Positions 1 to 6,220 of a stretch of DNA of 12,807 nt are shown here, in pieces. The notes below the pieces were generated by a model. That model was not told where the DNA came from. It ran no database searches and saw only the letters and a program-made list of their open reading frames with translations. Source of the DNA: DATNPH01 sp036703315 (GTDB taxonomy: Bacteria; Cyanobacteriota; Cyanobacteriia; Cyanobacteriales; Coleofasciculaceae); NCBI GenBank assembly GCA_036703315.1, contig DATNPH010000189.1, positions 1 through 12,807 of the forward strand, in the 5' to 3' direction. The first letter of the stretch is position 1. Every line of letters begins with the position of its first letter. Both the position numbers and the translations under genes were made by a program.

Positions 1-1
1 A

Positions 2-58
2 GCAAAGCCGCTTAAGCTAACACTATGGCATTTATCAATTAACCTAAAGCGGCTTTGC
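2..58. repeat. 12-bp inverted repeat with 33-nt spacer at window edge
   Basis: GCAAAGCCGCTT at 2-13 is perfectly repeated in inverse orientation as AAGCGGCTTTGC at 47-58. The spacer is AT-rich and non-coding. It could be the end of an element lying outside the window, or a hairpin downstream of a gene to the left. The remaining stretch up to 195 shows no gene or clear signal. Confidence 0.6.
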
Positions 59-195
59 GAAGTTTTATAAAAAATTACCATAATTGCTTGATCTAAGCAT
101 CTACCTGCTCTCTGGGAAAATCTGCCTATGGGTAGTTTTCAAGGGAATAAGGTTATCCATCCCCCGTTAGATCACTGCTGCTGTAATCCTTTGGA

Positions 196-1854
196 TTATT
201 GGGGGGGTGTATCAATTCCTGCTCCTGAATGGCGTTCGTTGAGCTTCAAGAGAATTTCGGCATGAACCGCGCGGGTGATGGGATAGAAGTAGGCAAGAAT
301 CAAACCAAAGATTAAGGCAAGCATTGGTAGAGGACCAATAGCAATGCGGATAGCCAATAATGCCGAGGCAGGTTGAGTGGGTGCAGGTTGCCCTGGAACT
401 GTTTCAACAAAACCAGCTAACTCCAAAGTATGTCCTACTAAAAACAAGCCAACCGCCAAACCGACTTTTTGTAGTAACACCATGAAGCCATAAAAGATAC
501 CTTCCCGACGCTGACCGGTTTTGAGTTCGTCCAGTTCAATCACGTCTGGCATCATTGACCACGGGACGAGGTAAGCTGTGGAAACGCCGAATCCTGCCAG
601 AATAGCTAGGAAGTACATTAAGCCAACTTGACCCGGTTGTAGGAAGAATAAACCCGCTTGCGCGATAATCCACAAAATCATGCCCATGTAGTAAACGGCT
701 TTTTTGCCGAATCGTGCACTAAGAGCGCTCCAGACGAATAACATTACCAGAGCAGTACCTTGAACAGCGATCGCCACTAGGTTAAACACAGACTCTGATA
801 ATCCCATCCAGTTGACGACGAAGTAAGGAAGGATGGAAGCGGTAAGTTGAACCCCCAGCCACGAACAAAGATAAATACCAATGACAAATAGAAAAGCTCG
901 ATTGCGAAAAGCAAACCAAACAAGTAGCACGCTCAGGACTATTCCTTGCACCAAAAAAGCCGCTTGGCTGAAGCTCGCTCCCGGCAGATTTATCCAACGG
1001 GTAGCGAAGTAGGAGAGGATAGCTGCGAGCACTTGCAAAACTAATGAGAAGAGCAAGTAAATGCCAAGGGCATTCAGAAAAGCTCGATTCCAAAAAATAA
1101 TCCGAAGTCTTTCCAGGACTGGCACAGATTCGGATTCCTCAGCATCACGATGCTGTTCTTCAAAAGCAAGGACGCGATCGCGTACTCCCCAAACACACCA
1201 AAATAAAGGTAAGACAGACAAAACCGTACAAATGCCGGCTAAGACTAGATACTGTTGAGGACGATCAATTTTTAACAGAGAGAAGACACCCAGAGCCAGA
1301 AACAGGGAGAGAATACTGCCACCGATAGAGAAGGCAAAGCGAAAGCTGTTGAGGTTTGTGCGTTCGTTGTAGTCTTGGGTAAGTTCTGGTGTTAGCGCTG
1401 TGTAGGGCAGATTAACGGCGGTGTAAAAGGTGTTGAACAGAATGGCAATAATGACGTAGTACCAGAACAGCGCCCAGTTGTTGGCAGTTCTGTCAGCACT
1501 GAAGTGAGGAACAATCCACTGCAAAAAGAAGAAAATCCCGAAGGGAATCGCACCGTATAGCATCCAGGGTAGCCTGCGACCCCAACGGCTCTTTGTGCGA
1601 TCGCTCAACACCCCCACCATCGGATCGTTAATTGCATCCCAAATTTTACCAATCAGCAGAATGCTGCCAGCCAACCCTGCGCTCAAACCAGCAACATTGG
1701 TGAAAAAAAACAAAGCAAAGAATACACCAACATTAGCCGTGATAGCTGGACCGAGATCACCAGCACCATAAGCGAGTTTGGTGCTCAAACTCAGCTTTTG
1801 GGCCTTAGGTGTTGCTGGGGGTATAGAAGAGTCAGAAGGGGAGATATTACTCAT
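196..1854 (-). CDS. GPH/MelB-type MFS sugar:cation symporter with extra helix pair
   Basis: An inner-membrane carrier of the glycoside-pentoside-hexuronide:cation symporter family (MFS), likely to take up or export a sugar-like solute together with Na+ or H+. The sequence shows many hydrophobic helices and the family signature in helix 2 and the following loop: D73, D77-P78-M-V-G81 and D85-R-T, followed by the RWGRR loop at 90-94. The aspartates correspond to the cation-site acids of MelB. At 552 aa it is longer than the usual 450-500 aa. The surplus is explained by a tandem duplication: residues 256-317 and 318-379 are about half identical, both starting NRAFL, so the protein probably has 14 rather than 12 helices. 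The start is ATG with no evident Shine-Dalgarno. It is divergent from the phosphoribosyltransferase gene, with about 90 bp between them. The substrate is not predictable from sequence. Confidence 0.92.
   Translation of the reverse strand: MSNISPSDSSIPPATPKAQKLSLSTKLAYGAGDLGPAITANVGVFFALFFFTNVAGLSAGLAGSILLIGKIWDAINDPMVGVLSDRTKSRWGRRLPWMLYGAIPFGIFFFLQWIVPHFSADRTANNWALFWYYVIIAILFNTFYTAVNLPYTALTPELTQDYNERTNLNSFRFAFSIGGSILSLFLALGVFSLLKIDRPQQYLVLAGICTVLSVLPLFWCVWGVRDRVLAFEEQHRDAEESESVPVLERLRIIFWNRAFLNALGIYLLFSLVLQVLAAILSYFATRWINLPGASFSQAAFLVQGIVLSVLLVWFAFRNRAFLFVIGIYLCSWLGVQLTASILPYFVVNWMGLSESVFNLVAIAVQGTALVMLFVWSALSARFGKKAVYYMGMILWIIAQAGLFFLQPGQVGLMYFLAILAGFGVSTAYLVPWSMMPDVIELDELKTGQRREGIFYGFMVLLQKVGLAVGLFLVGHTLELAGFVETVPGQPAPTQPASALLAIRIAIGPLPMLALIFGLILAYFYPITRAVHAEILLKLNERHSGAGIDTPPQ
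718..1089 (-). repeat. Intragenic tandem duplication (2 x 62 codons) in the transporter gene
   Basis: Codons 256-317 (904-1089) and 318-379 (718-903) encode homologous two-helix units. Shared landmarks at equal spacing are NRAFL, GIYL, Q, IL-YF, W, L, F, VQG and VW; I count 28 identities over the first 57 aligned residues. At DNA level a 14-nt stretch, AGAAAAGCTCGATT, is identical at both copy starts (about 1076 and 894). Confidence 0.85.
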
Positions 1855-1932
1855 AGCAGCCGATGAATTAGCAATCGGGACTTAAAATCGCACAACCTTA
1901 ACATAACCTCCGGTAGTTGTTTCATCCTAAAC

Positions 1933-1937
1933 GGAGG
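1933..1937 (+). promoter_or_regulatory. Shine-Dalgarno GGAGG deciding the 1944 start
   Basis: GGAGG sits 6 nt before ATG 1944. The later ATG at 1989 has only a weak upstream purine patch. This favours 1944, although the conserved part of the protein begins only at 1989. Confidence 0.5.
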
Positions 1938-1943
1938 AATTTA

Positions 1944-2510
1944 ATGATTCGTTGTAGTATTTTTTTGACGCCTTTCTGGATACTCGTTATGCCCGACCTT
2001 TACGTTTCTTGGTCAGAGTACCATCAAAAAATTGAACAGCTGGCTGTCAAAATTCATGAAGCCAAGTGGGATTTTAACCAGATTGTTTGCATTGCTAAGG
2101 GTGGACTACGGGTTGGCGACATCCTGTGCCGACTTTACCGGAAGCCACTAGCGATTCTCAGTGCCTCTTCGTATGGTGGATCGGAAAATCGTGTTCGAGG
2201 TGCGATCGCTTTTTCTCGCCACTTAGCGATGACTACCGACCAATTAGGGAGTCGCGTACTGCTAGTTGATGATTTGGTAGATTCTGGAGTTAGCCTTCGG
2301 GAGTCTATCAACTGGTTAGAGCGTAATCATAGTAGTGAAATTGATGAAATTCGCACGGCTGTAGTCTGGTACAAAGACTGCTCAATCATCACCCCTGATT
2401 ACTACGTGGACTACTTACCAGACAATCCCTGGATTCACCAGCCTTTTGAACGCTATGAGCAAATGGGTTTGGCTGAGCTAGCGTCAACTTATCTAGTGGG
2501 AGAGGTATGA
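1944..2510 (+). CDS. Phosphoribosyltransferase (xanthine/hypoxanthine type, COG2236-like)
   Basis: A cytosolic type I phosphoribosyltransferase that should use PRPP to convert a purine base to its nucleotide; base specificity is uncertain. The PRPP-binding loop VLLVDDLVDSG is clear, with VDDLVDSG at residues 108-115. The upstream AKGGLRVGD stretch (about 51-59) matches the PPi-binding loop region of the family. The start is ambiguous. ATG 1944 has a good GGAGG Shine-Dalgarno, giving 188 aa. The family-like part, MPDLYVSWSEYHQ, starts at ATG 1989, giving 173 aa. The 15 extra residues are hydrophobic (MIRCSIFLTPFWILV) and unlike a cytosolic enzyme, so 1989 is a serious alternative. A TTG at 1917 is in frame but unlikely. 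The gene stands alone, divergent from the transporter and convergent with the tRNA. Confidence 0.85.
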   Translation: MIRCSIFLTPFWILVMPDLYVSWSEYHQKIEQLAVKIHEAKWDFNQIVCIAKGGLRVGDILCRLYRKPLAILSASSYGGSENRVRGAIAFSRHLAMTTDQLGSRVLLVDDLVDSGVSLRESINWLERNHSSEIDEIRTAVVWYKDCSIITPDYYVDYLPDNPWIHQPFERYEQMGLAELASTYLVGEV

Positions 2511-2539
2511 TAGCCCTGTTGGACGCCTAAATACTTAAA

Positions 2540-2611
2540 TGGGTGACCAAGGATTTGAACCCCGAACCTCTAGATTAAGAGTCTAGTGCTCTACTTTTGA
2601 GCTAGTCACCC
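2540..2611 (-). tRNA. tRNA-Lys (CTT), atypical
   Basis: A complete cloverleaf can be drawn on the minus strand. The acceptor is GGGTGAC/GTCACCC, the D stem GCTC/GAGC, the anticodon stem CTAGA/TCTAG with loop CTCTTAA (anticodon CTT), and the T stem CGGGG/CCTTG with loop TTCAAAT. The discriminator base is A and no CCA is encoded. Total length is 72 nt. Oddities: the D loop is AAAAGTA with one G only, lacking the GG pair that normally docks on the T loop, and two T-stem pairs are G-T. It may be a poor or decaying tRNA. Lys AAG codons can also be read by a UUU-anticodon tRNA. Confidence 0.85.
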
Positions 2612-2745
2612 GTAATGAATCGTTATTGTATCAAATTTAGCTGAAACTTGAGCGTTTTAGTTGAGTAATTCTACTTAAATGGCTACAAGACGCTAGGTGT
2701 AGCGTTTCGTAGATATTCATCTAACACAATCGAGCGATCGCTACC

Positions 2746-4305
2746 TCAGCAACTGGCAACACCCCCATCTCTACGTTGATCGCTGGCACCTTCAATTAAC
2801 CCTTCTGAGGTTTCCAGTACAGTATGAACACCACCAAAAAATAGATTCTTTTCTTGCCAGCGGACTAATTGATTGTTAGCAGGGAGCATTATCTTGCTAA
2901 CTTCCTTCTCAGCAAATCCTGGTTCAAAATGAAAACTACCATTCTCCCAGTGAACTCTCGGACTATTCACTGCCTCCTGAACTGGCATATTAAAATCTAA
3001 AATATTAGAAATTACTTGTAATATTGCTGTTCTAATTCGCTTAGAACCTCCGGTACCCAAAACAATTTCTGGATAATTATTTTTCAAAACTATGGTGGGT
3101 GCCATCATTGAAGAAATCCTTACATTTTCTTGCCACTGATGGAATCCATGGGGATTTAAATCATCCTCTCCTAACATATTATTAACCATAATCCCAGTAC
3201 CGGGAATCACATACCCAGATCCTTCACCATTAGATGTAGTAACGCTAGCCGCATTCCCTTCACTATCGACTACACTAAGATGAGTGGTACTTCCCCATTT
3301 ATTAACCGTACTTGTTAAGCTTTGTTGATAGTCAAGTAAATGGTCATCAGACAAAAAATTCTCAGCAATATTTTTCTGATAAAGATTAGCATCATAGCCA
3401 TCTCTTCTAGCTACATCGGTTAATTGCATTACCTGAGCAAGAATTCCTAAATGATTAGCTGTACCAAATCCAATATTAGCTAAGTTAACCTTCGATAATA
3501 ATTTTAATGCAAAAGCGATAAGTGTACCCCCAGAACTAGGAGGAGGATTTGTTAATAAAGTATTACCTCGATAATTAATTTCTAGTGGTTCTCTCTCTAT
3601 TACTCGATAATTTTTAAGGTCGTCTAAGGTTAAGTAACCACCTAACTCTTTGCAATCTTTAACTAATCTGCGTGCGATATCACCTTCATAAAATTCCCTA
3701 ACTCCTTCTCTAGCTAAATACGCTAAAGTATCAGCAAACTCTTTCATAACTAGCATTCCCTCTGGCTCAATCACCTCACCAGTAGGTTTATAAACTAACT
3801 GTTCTTCTTTGACATCAATAAGGATTGGCTTGAGAATTGATATTAAACAATAAGATTGAAACTTGCTTAATTTAATTCCGTTTTTAGCATAGTGGATGGC
3901 TGGTTCAGCAACAACTGGAAAAGGTAGTCTACCAAGTCTTTTGTGAACATGAAACACCCCGGCGATATTTCCAGGTACTGCCATAGATCCAAGCCCAATA
4001 TGAAACTCTTGAACAGCAGTACCAAAGTCCATTTCAATAGGATAAAAGTTAATCTCACTCAGCTTGCTTTTATGACGAGGAGTTTGAGAAAAAAAATCAA
4101 ATAGAATATTTTGATTACTTTGAGTATGCGCTAAGAGAAAACCGCCTCCAGCAGCAGAGGTTAATCCTGGTTCAGTTACAAAGGAGGCAAGAAGTGCAGC
4201 AACAGCGGCATCAAAAGCATTACCACCTAAACGAAACATTTCAATACCAGCTTCAGCGGTTTGTTGATGTCCAGCTGCAATGACACCACGAGTTTTTTGA
4301 CTCAT
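2746..4305 (-). CDS. ggt: Gamma-glutamyltransferase family protein, no signal peptide
   Basis: An N-terminal-nucleophile hydrolase/transferase acting on gamma-glutamyl compounds such as glutathione. The proenzyme cuts itself before the catalytic threonine. The sequence shows the GGNAFDAAVA start motif (27-36), PSSGG (256-260), and the cleavage/nucleophile motif GSTTHLSVVD with T340 as predicted first residue of the small subunit. SSMMAPT (398-404) and GTGGSKR (417-423) follow. The large subunit would be 339 aa and the small one 180 aa. Length, 519 aa, is somewhat short for the family, mostly because there is no N-terminal signal peptide: the protein starts directly with MSQKTRGVIAAGH. It is therefore probably cytoplasmic, unlike the periplasmic E. 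coli enzyme. The start is ATG without a clear Shine-Dalgarno. Base composition is visibly AT-richer than the flanking genes. The gene has no co-directional partner. Confidence 0.92.
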   Translation of the reverse strand: MSQKTRGVIAAGHQQTAEAGIEMFRLGGNAFDAAVAALLASFVTEPGLTSAAGGGFLLAHTQSNQNILFDFFSQTPRHKSKLSEINFYPIEMDFGTAVQEFHIGLGSMAVPGNIAGVFHVHKRLGRLPFPVVAEPAIHYAKNGIKLSKFQSYCLISILKPILIDVKEEQLVYKPTGEVIEPEGMLVMKEFADTLAYLAREGVREFYEGDIARRLVKDCKELGGYLTLDDLKNYRVIEREPLEINYRGNTLLTNPPPSSGGTLIAFALKLLSKVNLANIGFGTANHLGILAQVMQLTDVARRDGYDANLYQKNIAENFLSDDHLLDYQQSLTSTVNKWGSTTHLSVVDSEGNAASVTTSNGEGSGYVIPGTGIMVNNMLGEDDLNPHGFHQWQENVRISSMMAPTIVLKNNYPEIVLGTGGSKRIRTAILQVISNILDFNMPVQEAVNSPRVHWENGSFHFEPGFAEKEVSKIMLPANNQLVRWQEKNLFFGGVHTVLETSEGLIEGASDQRRDGGVASC

Positions 4306-4488
4306 TAGTTTTAGATATCCACTATTTAATGACAGGGCAAGTTTTTTTATTTAGTGTATCCCAGCGTTCCGTCCAGATTGGGTGCAAAAATCGGTGAGCT
4401 TTATTGTGGTACTGCTTTTTGTGTTGTGTGTAATCTTTTTAGATGGCAAGCCACAGCGATTGCAGTTGTTTGGGAATTTTTAGAAGTT

Positions 4489-4523
4489 GCGTGAGGCGCT
4501 AATGCGCTAGCTTCGCTTCACGC
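4489..4523. repeat. GC-rich palindromic repeat
   Basis: GCGTGA at 4489-4494 is inverted as TCACGC at 4518-4523. Between them GCGCTA occurs twice and an AGCTTCGCT stretch follows. The pattern resembles short intergenic repeats widely scattered in cyanobacterial genomes. Confidence 0.5.
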
Positions 4524-4621
4524 GCCCATGGTAACTCAGAATTTCTTTGCAGGCTGGAGGCGGCAAAATAAAGTGGTTATAACAATTTGCTGTTTTGAGG
4601 CGGAGGTAAGAACCCCCCTAA

Positions 4622-4640
4622 CCCCCCTTGGTAAGGGGGG
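4622..4640. repeat. Poly-C/poly-G hairpin repeat
   Basis: A perfect 8-bp stem, CCCCCCTT/AAGGGGGG, with a GGT loop, preceded by a further C-run. It is followed on the plus strand by AATAAGATTTTT. This is an intergenic repeat type; it might terminate transcription but has no plus-strand gene in front of it. Confidence 0.6.
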
Positions 4641-4690
4641 AATAAGATTTTTACTTCTTCCCTTGGTAGTTAGGGAATAAGATTCTTGCT

Positions 4691-4713
4691 CCCTCCCCTT
4701 GCTCAGGGGAGGG
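4691..4713 (-). terminator. 9-bp hairpin downstream of the 71-aa gene, repeat-like
   Basis: CCCTCCCCT at 4691-4699 and AGGGGAGGG at 4705-4713 form a perfect 9-bp stem with a TGCTC loop, 14 nt past the stop codon of the minus-strand gene 4727-4942. There is no U-run after it, so termination is only possible. It may simply be a dispersed repeat. Confidence 0.4.
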
Positions 4714-4726
4714 CTGGGGTGGGGTT

Positions 4727-4942
4727 TCAAGATTGCAGGGGTTCCTGAATGTCTTGCGAGTCAGTTTGTCCGGGAATCACATCAAACAGGATTTCAAAGG
4801 GAACCGTTGGCATCAGTTGCTTGAGGACTCGCAGATGACCCTCCGCGTCAACTCGGTGGCGAAAGCGTCCGACGATGAGGGAGCGTATATCGGGCAAGGG
4901 GCGGATGATGCACCAGGGATGCAGCCGTTCTAAGTAACTCAT
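4727..4942 (-). CDS. Small conserved protein of unknown function (71 aa)
   Basis: A 71-aa protein starting MSYLERLHPWCIIR. I recognise this from memory as a small uncharacterised family seen in cyanobacteria, but its function is unknown. Visible features: a conserved-looking aromatic N-terminus (LHPWC), a basic centre (GRFRHR, about 26-31), a short helix-like stretch DAEGHLRVLKQLMP and a hydrophobic beta-like stretch FEILFDVIP. There is no signal peptide or membrane segment. It lies 19 bp downstream of the probable split gene at 4962-5252 on the same strand, so the two may form one operon. A Shine-Dalgarno-like AGGAGG lies about 30 nt before the ATG, too far to serve this start, and a small GGACG/CGTCC hairpin sits between. 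Confidence 0.7.
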   Translation of the reverse strand: MSYLERLHPWCIIRPLPDIRSLIVGRFRHRVDAEGHLRVLKQLMPTVPFEILFDVIPGQTDSQDIQEPLQS

Positions 4943-4961
4943 GTTAGCGAAGCGGGACGCT

Positions 4962-5252
4962 CTAACGTCCTGCCCTCCTAACAGAGTAAGCGGGTTGCTT
5001 TTTTATGGCGCGTTGAATGATGCTTTCAATAACGTGGCGGCGGGTGTCGTTATCTTGTGGATGAAGCACCCAAGCGCTGATGGGGGCGGGTTAATAAGTC
5101 AGCTTGTAGAAGTAGTCAGGGGTGAGGATGACTCTCCAGACGGGCTGTTTGGATTGTTTGCGAAGTCGGTAGCCGCGTTGATCAAGTGCTGCTTTGATGG
5201 CAGCAACATCTGAGGCGACTCGTTGTGCTTCGGTCGCTTTGGATTTTTTCAT
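4962..5252 (-). pseudogene. Small gene of unknown function, split by an in-frame TAA
   Basis: The minus strand from ATG 5252 encodes 53 residues (MKKSKATEAQRVASDV, then an AIKAALDQRGYRLRKQ helix and PVWRVILTPDYFYKL), followed by TAA at 5091-5093. The same frame continues without a shift for 42 codons to TAG at 4962-4964, with protein-like sequence such as SAWVLHPQDNDTRRHVIES and IIQRAIKKQ. A single change at the TAA (for example from CAA) would restore a 95-aa protein. Alternatively the first 53 aa are a functional short gene and the second half may start at a GTG at about 5072. The family is not recognised. It is divergent from the HTH pair, with a 17-bp inverted repeat in between, and co-directional with the 71-aa gene downstream. 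An opposite-strand frame of about 90 codons overlapping it looks like a shadow. Confidence 0.55.
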
Positions 5253-5294
5253 GGTGAATCTGTAAAGCTTTGCTGGTTCCTATCTAGAAAATAT

Positions 5295-5347
5295 GTTTCC
5301 TATTAGTTACCAAGTAGATCATACAGCAAAGGTAACTAAAAGGAATC
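5295..5347. promoter_or_regulatory. 17-bp inverted repeat, probable operator between divergent genes
   Basis: GTTTCCTATTAGTTACC at 5295-5311 and GGTAACTAAAAGGAATC at 5331-5347 are inverted copies matching at 15 of 17 positions, with 9 perfect inner pairs and a 19-nt spacer. A further TTCCTAT half-copy lies at 5277-5283. The site sits between the minus-strand small gene (start 5252) and the first HTH gene (start 5385), where an autoregulatory operator would be expected. A stem-loop in RNA is the alternative reading. Confidence 0.6.
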
Positions 5348-5384
5348 ATTTACTCGGTTATGACCCTCTGACAAAATTTGAGGC

Positions 5385-5630
5385 ATGGGAAGAGCAGGTA
5401 AAGCGCTTAAACAGGTGTTGGACACCTATGGGATTACCCAAAATCAGCTAGCTGTAGCGATGGGAATCAGACGTTCTAATGTGAGTCGCTGGGTGAGTGA
5501 AATTAGAGACCCTGTGGCCGAAACAATGCTTGAAATCCGAGATGGACTTCAGAAAATTAATCCTGAAGCTGCTGAGGAGTTCATTAAGCTGTACCTTAGT
5601 GCTTCAGCAGAGGATGTGGAGCAGTCATAG
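5385..5630 (+). CDS. Small XRE-like helix-turn-helix protein, copy 1
   Basis: An 81-aa DNA-binding protein, almost entirely one helix-turn-helix domain. The HTH core is ITQNQLAVAMGIRRSNVSRW (residues 17-36), with Q22-A24 at the start of the first helix and R/S/N residues of the recognition helix. A second half follows, DPVAETMLEIRDGLQKI, then NPEAAEEFIKLYL and an acidic tail. It would act as a transcription regulator, probably as a dimer. ATG 5385 is supported by the paralogous start at 5646 in an identical MGRAGKALK context; GAGG lies just upstream. A 15-nt spacer separates it from copy 2. The 17-bp inverted repeat upstream is a likely binding site. No -10/-35 pair is convincing. Confidence 0.85.
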   Translation: MGRAGKALKQVLDTYGITQNQLAVAMGIRRSNVSRWVSEIRDPVAETMLEIRDGLQKINPEAAEEFIKLYLSASAEDVEQS

Positions 5631-5645
5631 CTGCGATCAGCAGGC

Positions 5646-5894
5646 ATGGGAAGAGCAGGCAAAGCCCTTAAGAAGGTATTGGAAAACTACGGCATCACTC
5701 AGAATCGATTGGCTGTGGTGATGGGGATTACTCGCTCTAGTGTTCACCGCTGGGTCTATGAAATTGGCGACCCTGTAGCTGATGCAGTGATTGAAATTCG
5801 GGATGCGCTTCAGAAAATTAATCCAGAGGCAGCTGAGGAGTTTATCAGACTGTACCTTGGTGAAACATACGAAGATGAGGAGCAGTCGTATTAG
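5646..5894 (+). CDS. Small XRE-like helix-turn-helix protein, copy 2
   Basis: An 82-aa paralog of the preceding protein. It shares MGRAGKALK, YGITQN, LAV.MGI, RWV.EI, DPVA, IRD.LQKINPEAAEEFI and LYL at identical spacing. The HTH core is ITQNRLAVVMGITRSSVHRW (17-36). The recognition helix differs (TRSSVHRW against RRSNVSRW), so DNA specificity may have diverged. The tail is acidic (YEDEEQSY). The two genes arise from a tandem duplication with a 261-nt period. The stop codon overlaps the open part of the Uma2 remnant that follows, which suggests that an HTH gene once directly preceded a Uma2 gene as a two-gene unit. Confidence 0.85.
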   Translation: MGRAGKALKKVLENYGITQNRLAVVMGITRSSVHRWVYEIGDPVADAVIEIRDALQKINPEAAEEFIRLYLGETYEDEEQSY

Positions 5895-6178
5895 GGAAGG
5901 AACGCATCGATCTTGAAAACGATCCACCGCCCGATCTGGTAATTAAAATCGATCTGACCTCAACAACCAACCCAGAGGACTATCAGGCAATTGGCGTTGC
6001 ACAATTATGGATCTATCGCCGCGATCGCTTGTTAATCTATTGTTTCGAGGGGAAATAGTCTCGAGAATACCAAATCAGTCAACATTTCCCCGATCGCGAT
6101 ATCAAAACTCTATTACCGCAATATGTGAATAGAGGCTGGCAGGTTGGTTCTAGTGTTGCACTGCGAGAGTTTGAGTAG
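5879..6178 (+). pseudogene. Uma2-family (PD-(D/E)XK-like) nuclease remnant
   Basis: Only the C-terminal half of a Uma2 (DUF820) protein is left. The frame is open from 5879 but has no start codon. It reads PPPDLVIKIDLTS, a YQAIGVAQLWIYRRDRLLIY stretch, a TAG at 6056-6058, then on in the same frame ISQHFPDRDIKTLLPQYV to a TAG at 6176-6178. In cyanobacterial relatives the segment is normally PDLV-E-ID; the acidic residue of the nuclease core is Lys here, a further sign of decay. The N-terminal part is missing, replaced by the HTH gene directly upstream. Many intact Uma2 copies occur in cyanobacteria; their biological role is not settled. Confidence 0.8.
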
Positions 6179-6220
6179 TTCCTGAGAGAAGGTAGTTAAG
6201 AAGTCTCATTCTCGTCCCAT

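Larger units (their letters stand above)
4306..4726. other. Non-coding spacer with short repeats
   Basis: No supported gene. Translations here are interrupted or are by-products of the poly-C/poly-G repeats. It contains a GC-palindromic repeat at 4489-4523 and hairpins at 4622-4640 and 4691-4713, with the word GGGAATAAGATT occurring twice (4638-4649 and 4673-4684). Confidence 0.6.
5385..5894 (+). repeat. Tandem gene duplication, 261-nt period
   Basis: Both HTH genes start with the same words: AGGC or AGGC-like, then ATGGGAAGAGCAGG, then AAAGC-CTTAA. They stay aligned codon by codon without gaps until their last residues. DNA differences are spread through the copies, so the duplication is not recent. 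Confidence 0.8.

Noticed and set aside
184..198. TAATCC/GGATTA hairpin over the transporter stop codon
   Set aside because: A 6-bp AT-rich stem without a U-run, overlapping the stop codon; too weak to call a terminator.
4380..4490. Possible broken coding sequence on the minus strand between the repeats and ggt
   Set aside because: Short open stretches exist in more than one frame but none has a recognisable motif or a consistent frame.
4536..4730. Minus-strand frame of 64 aa beginning MKPHPSPPLSKGREQE
   Set aside because: It is produced by the poly-C/poly-G intergenic repeats; such Pro/Lys-rich frames recur wherever these repeats occur.
4941..5213. Plus-strand frame of 90 aa
   Set aside because: It lies opposite the better-supported minus-strand frame 5252-4962, its composition (Gly/Ala/Asp-rich, unstructured) looks like a shadow, and no ribosome site precedes it.
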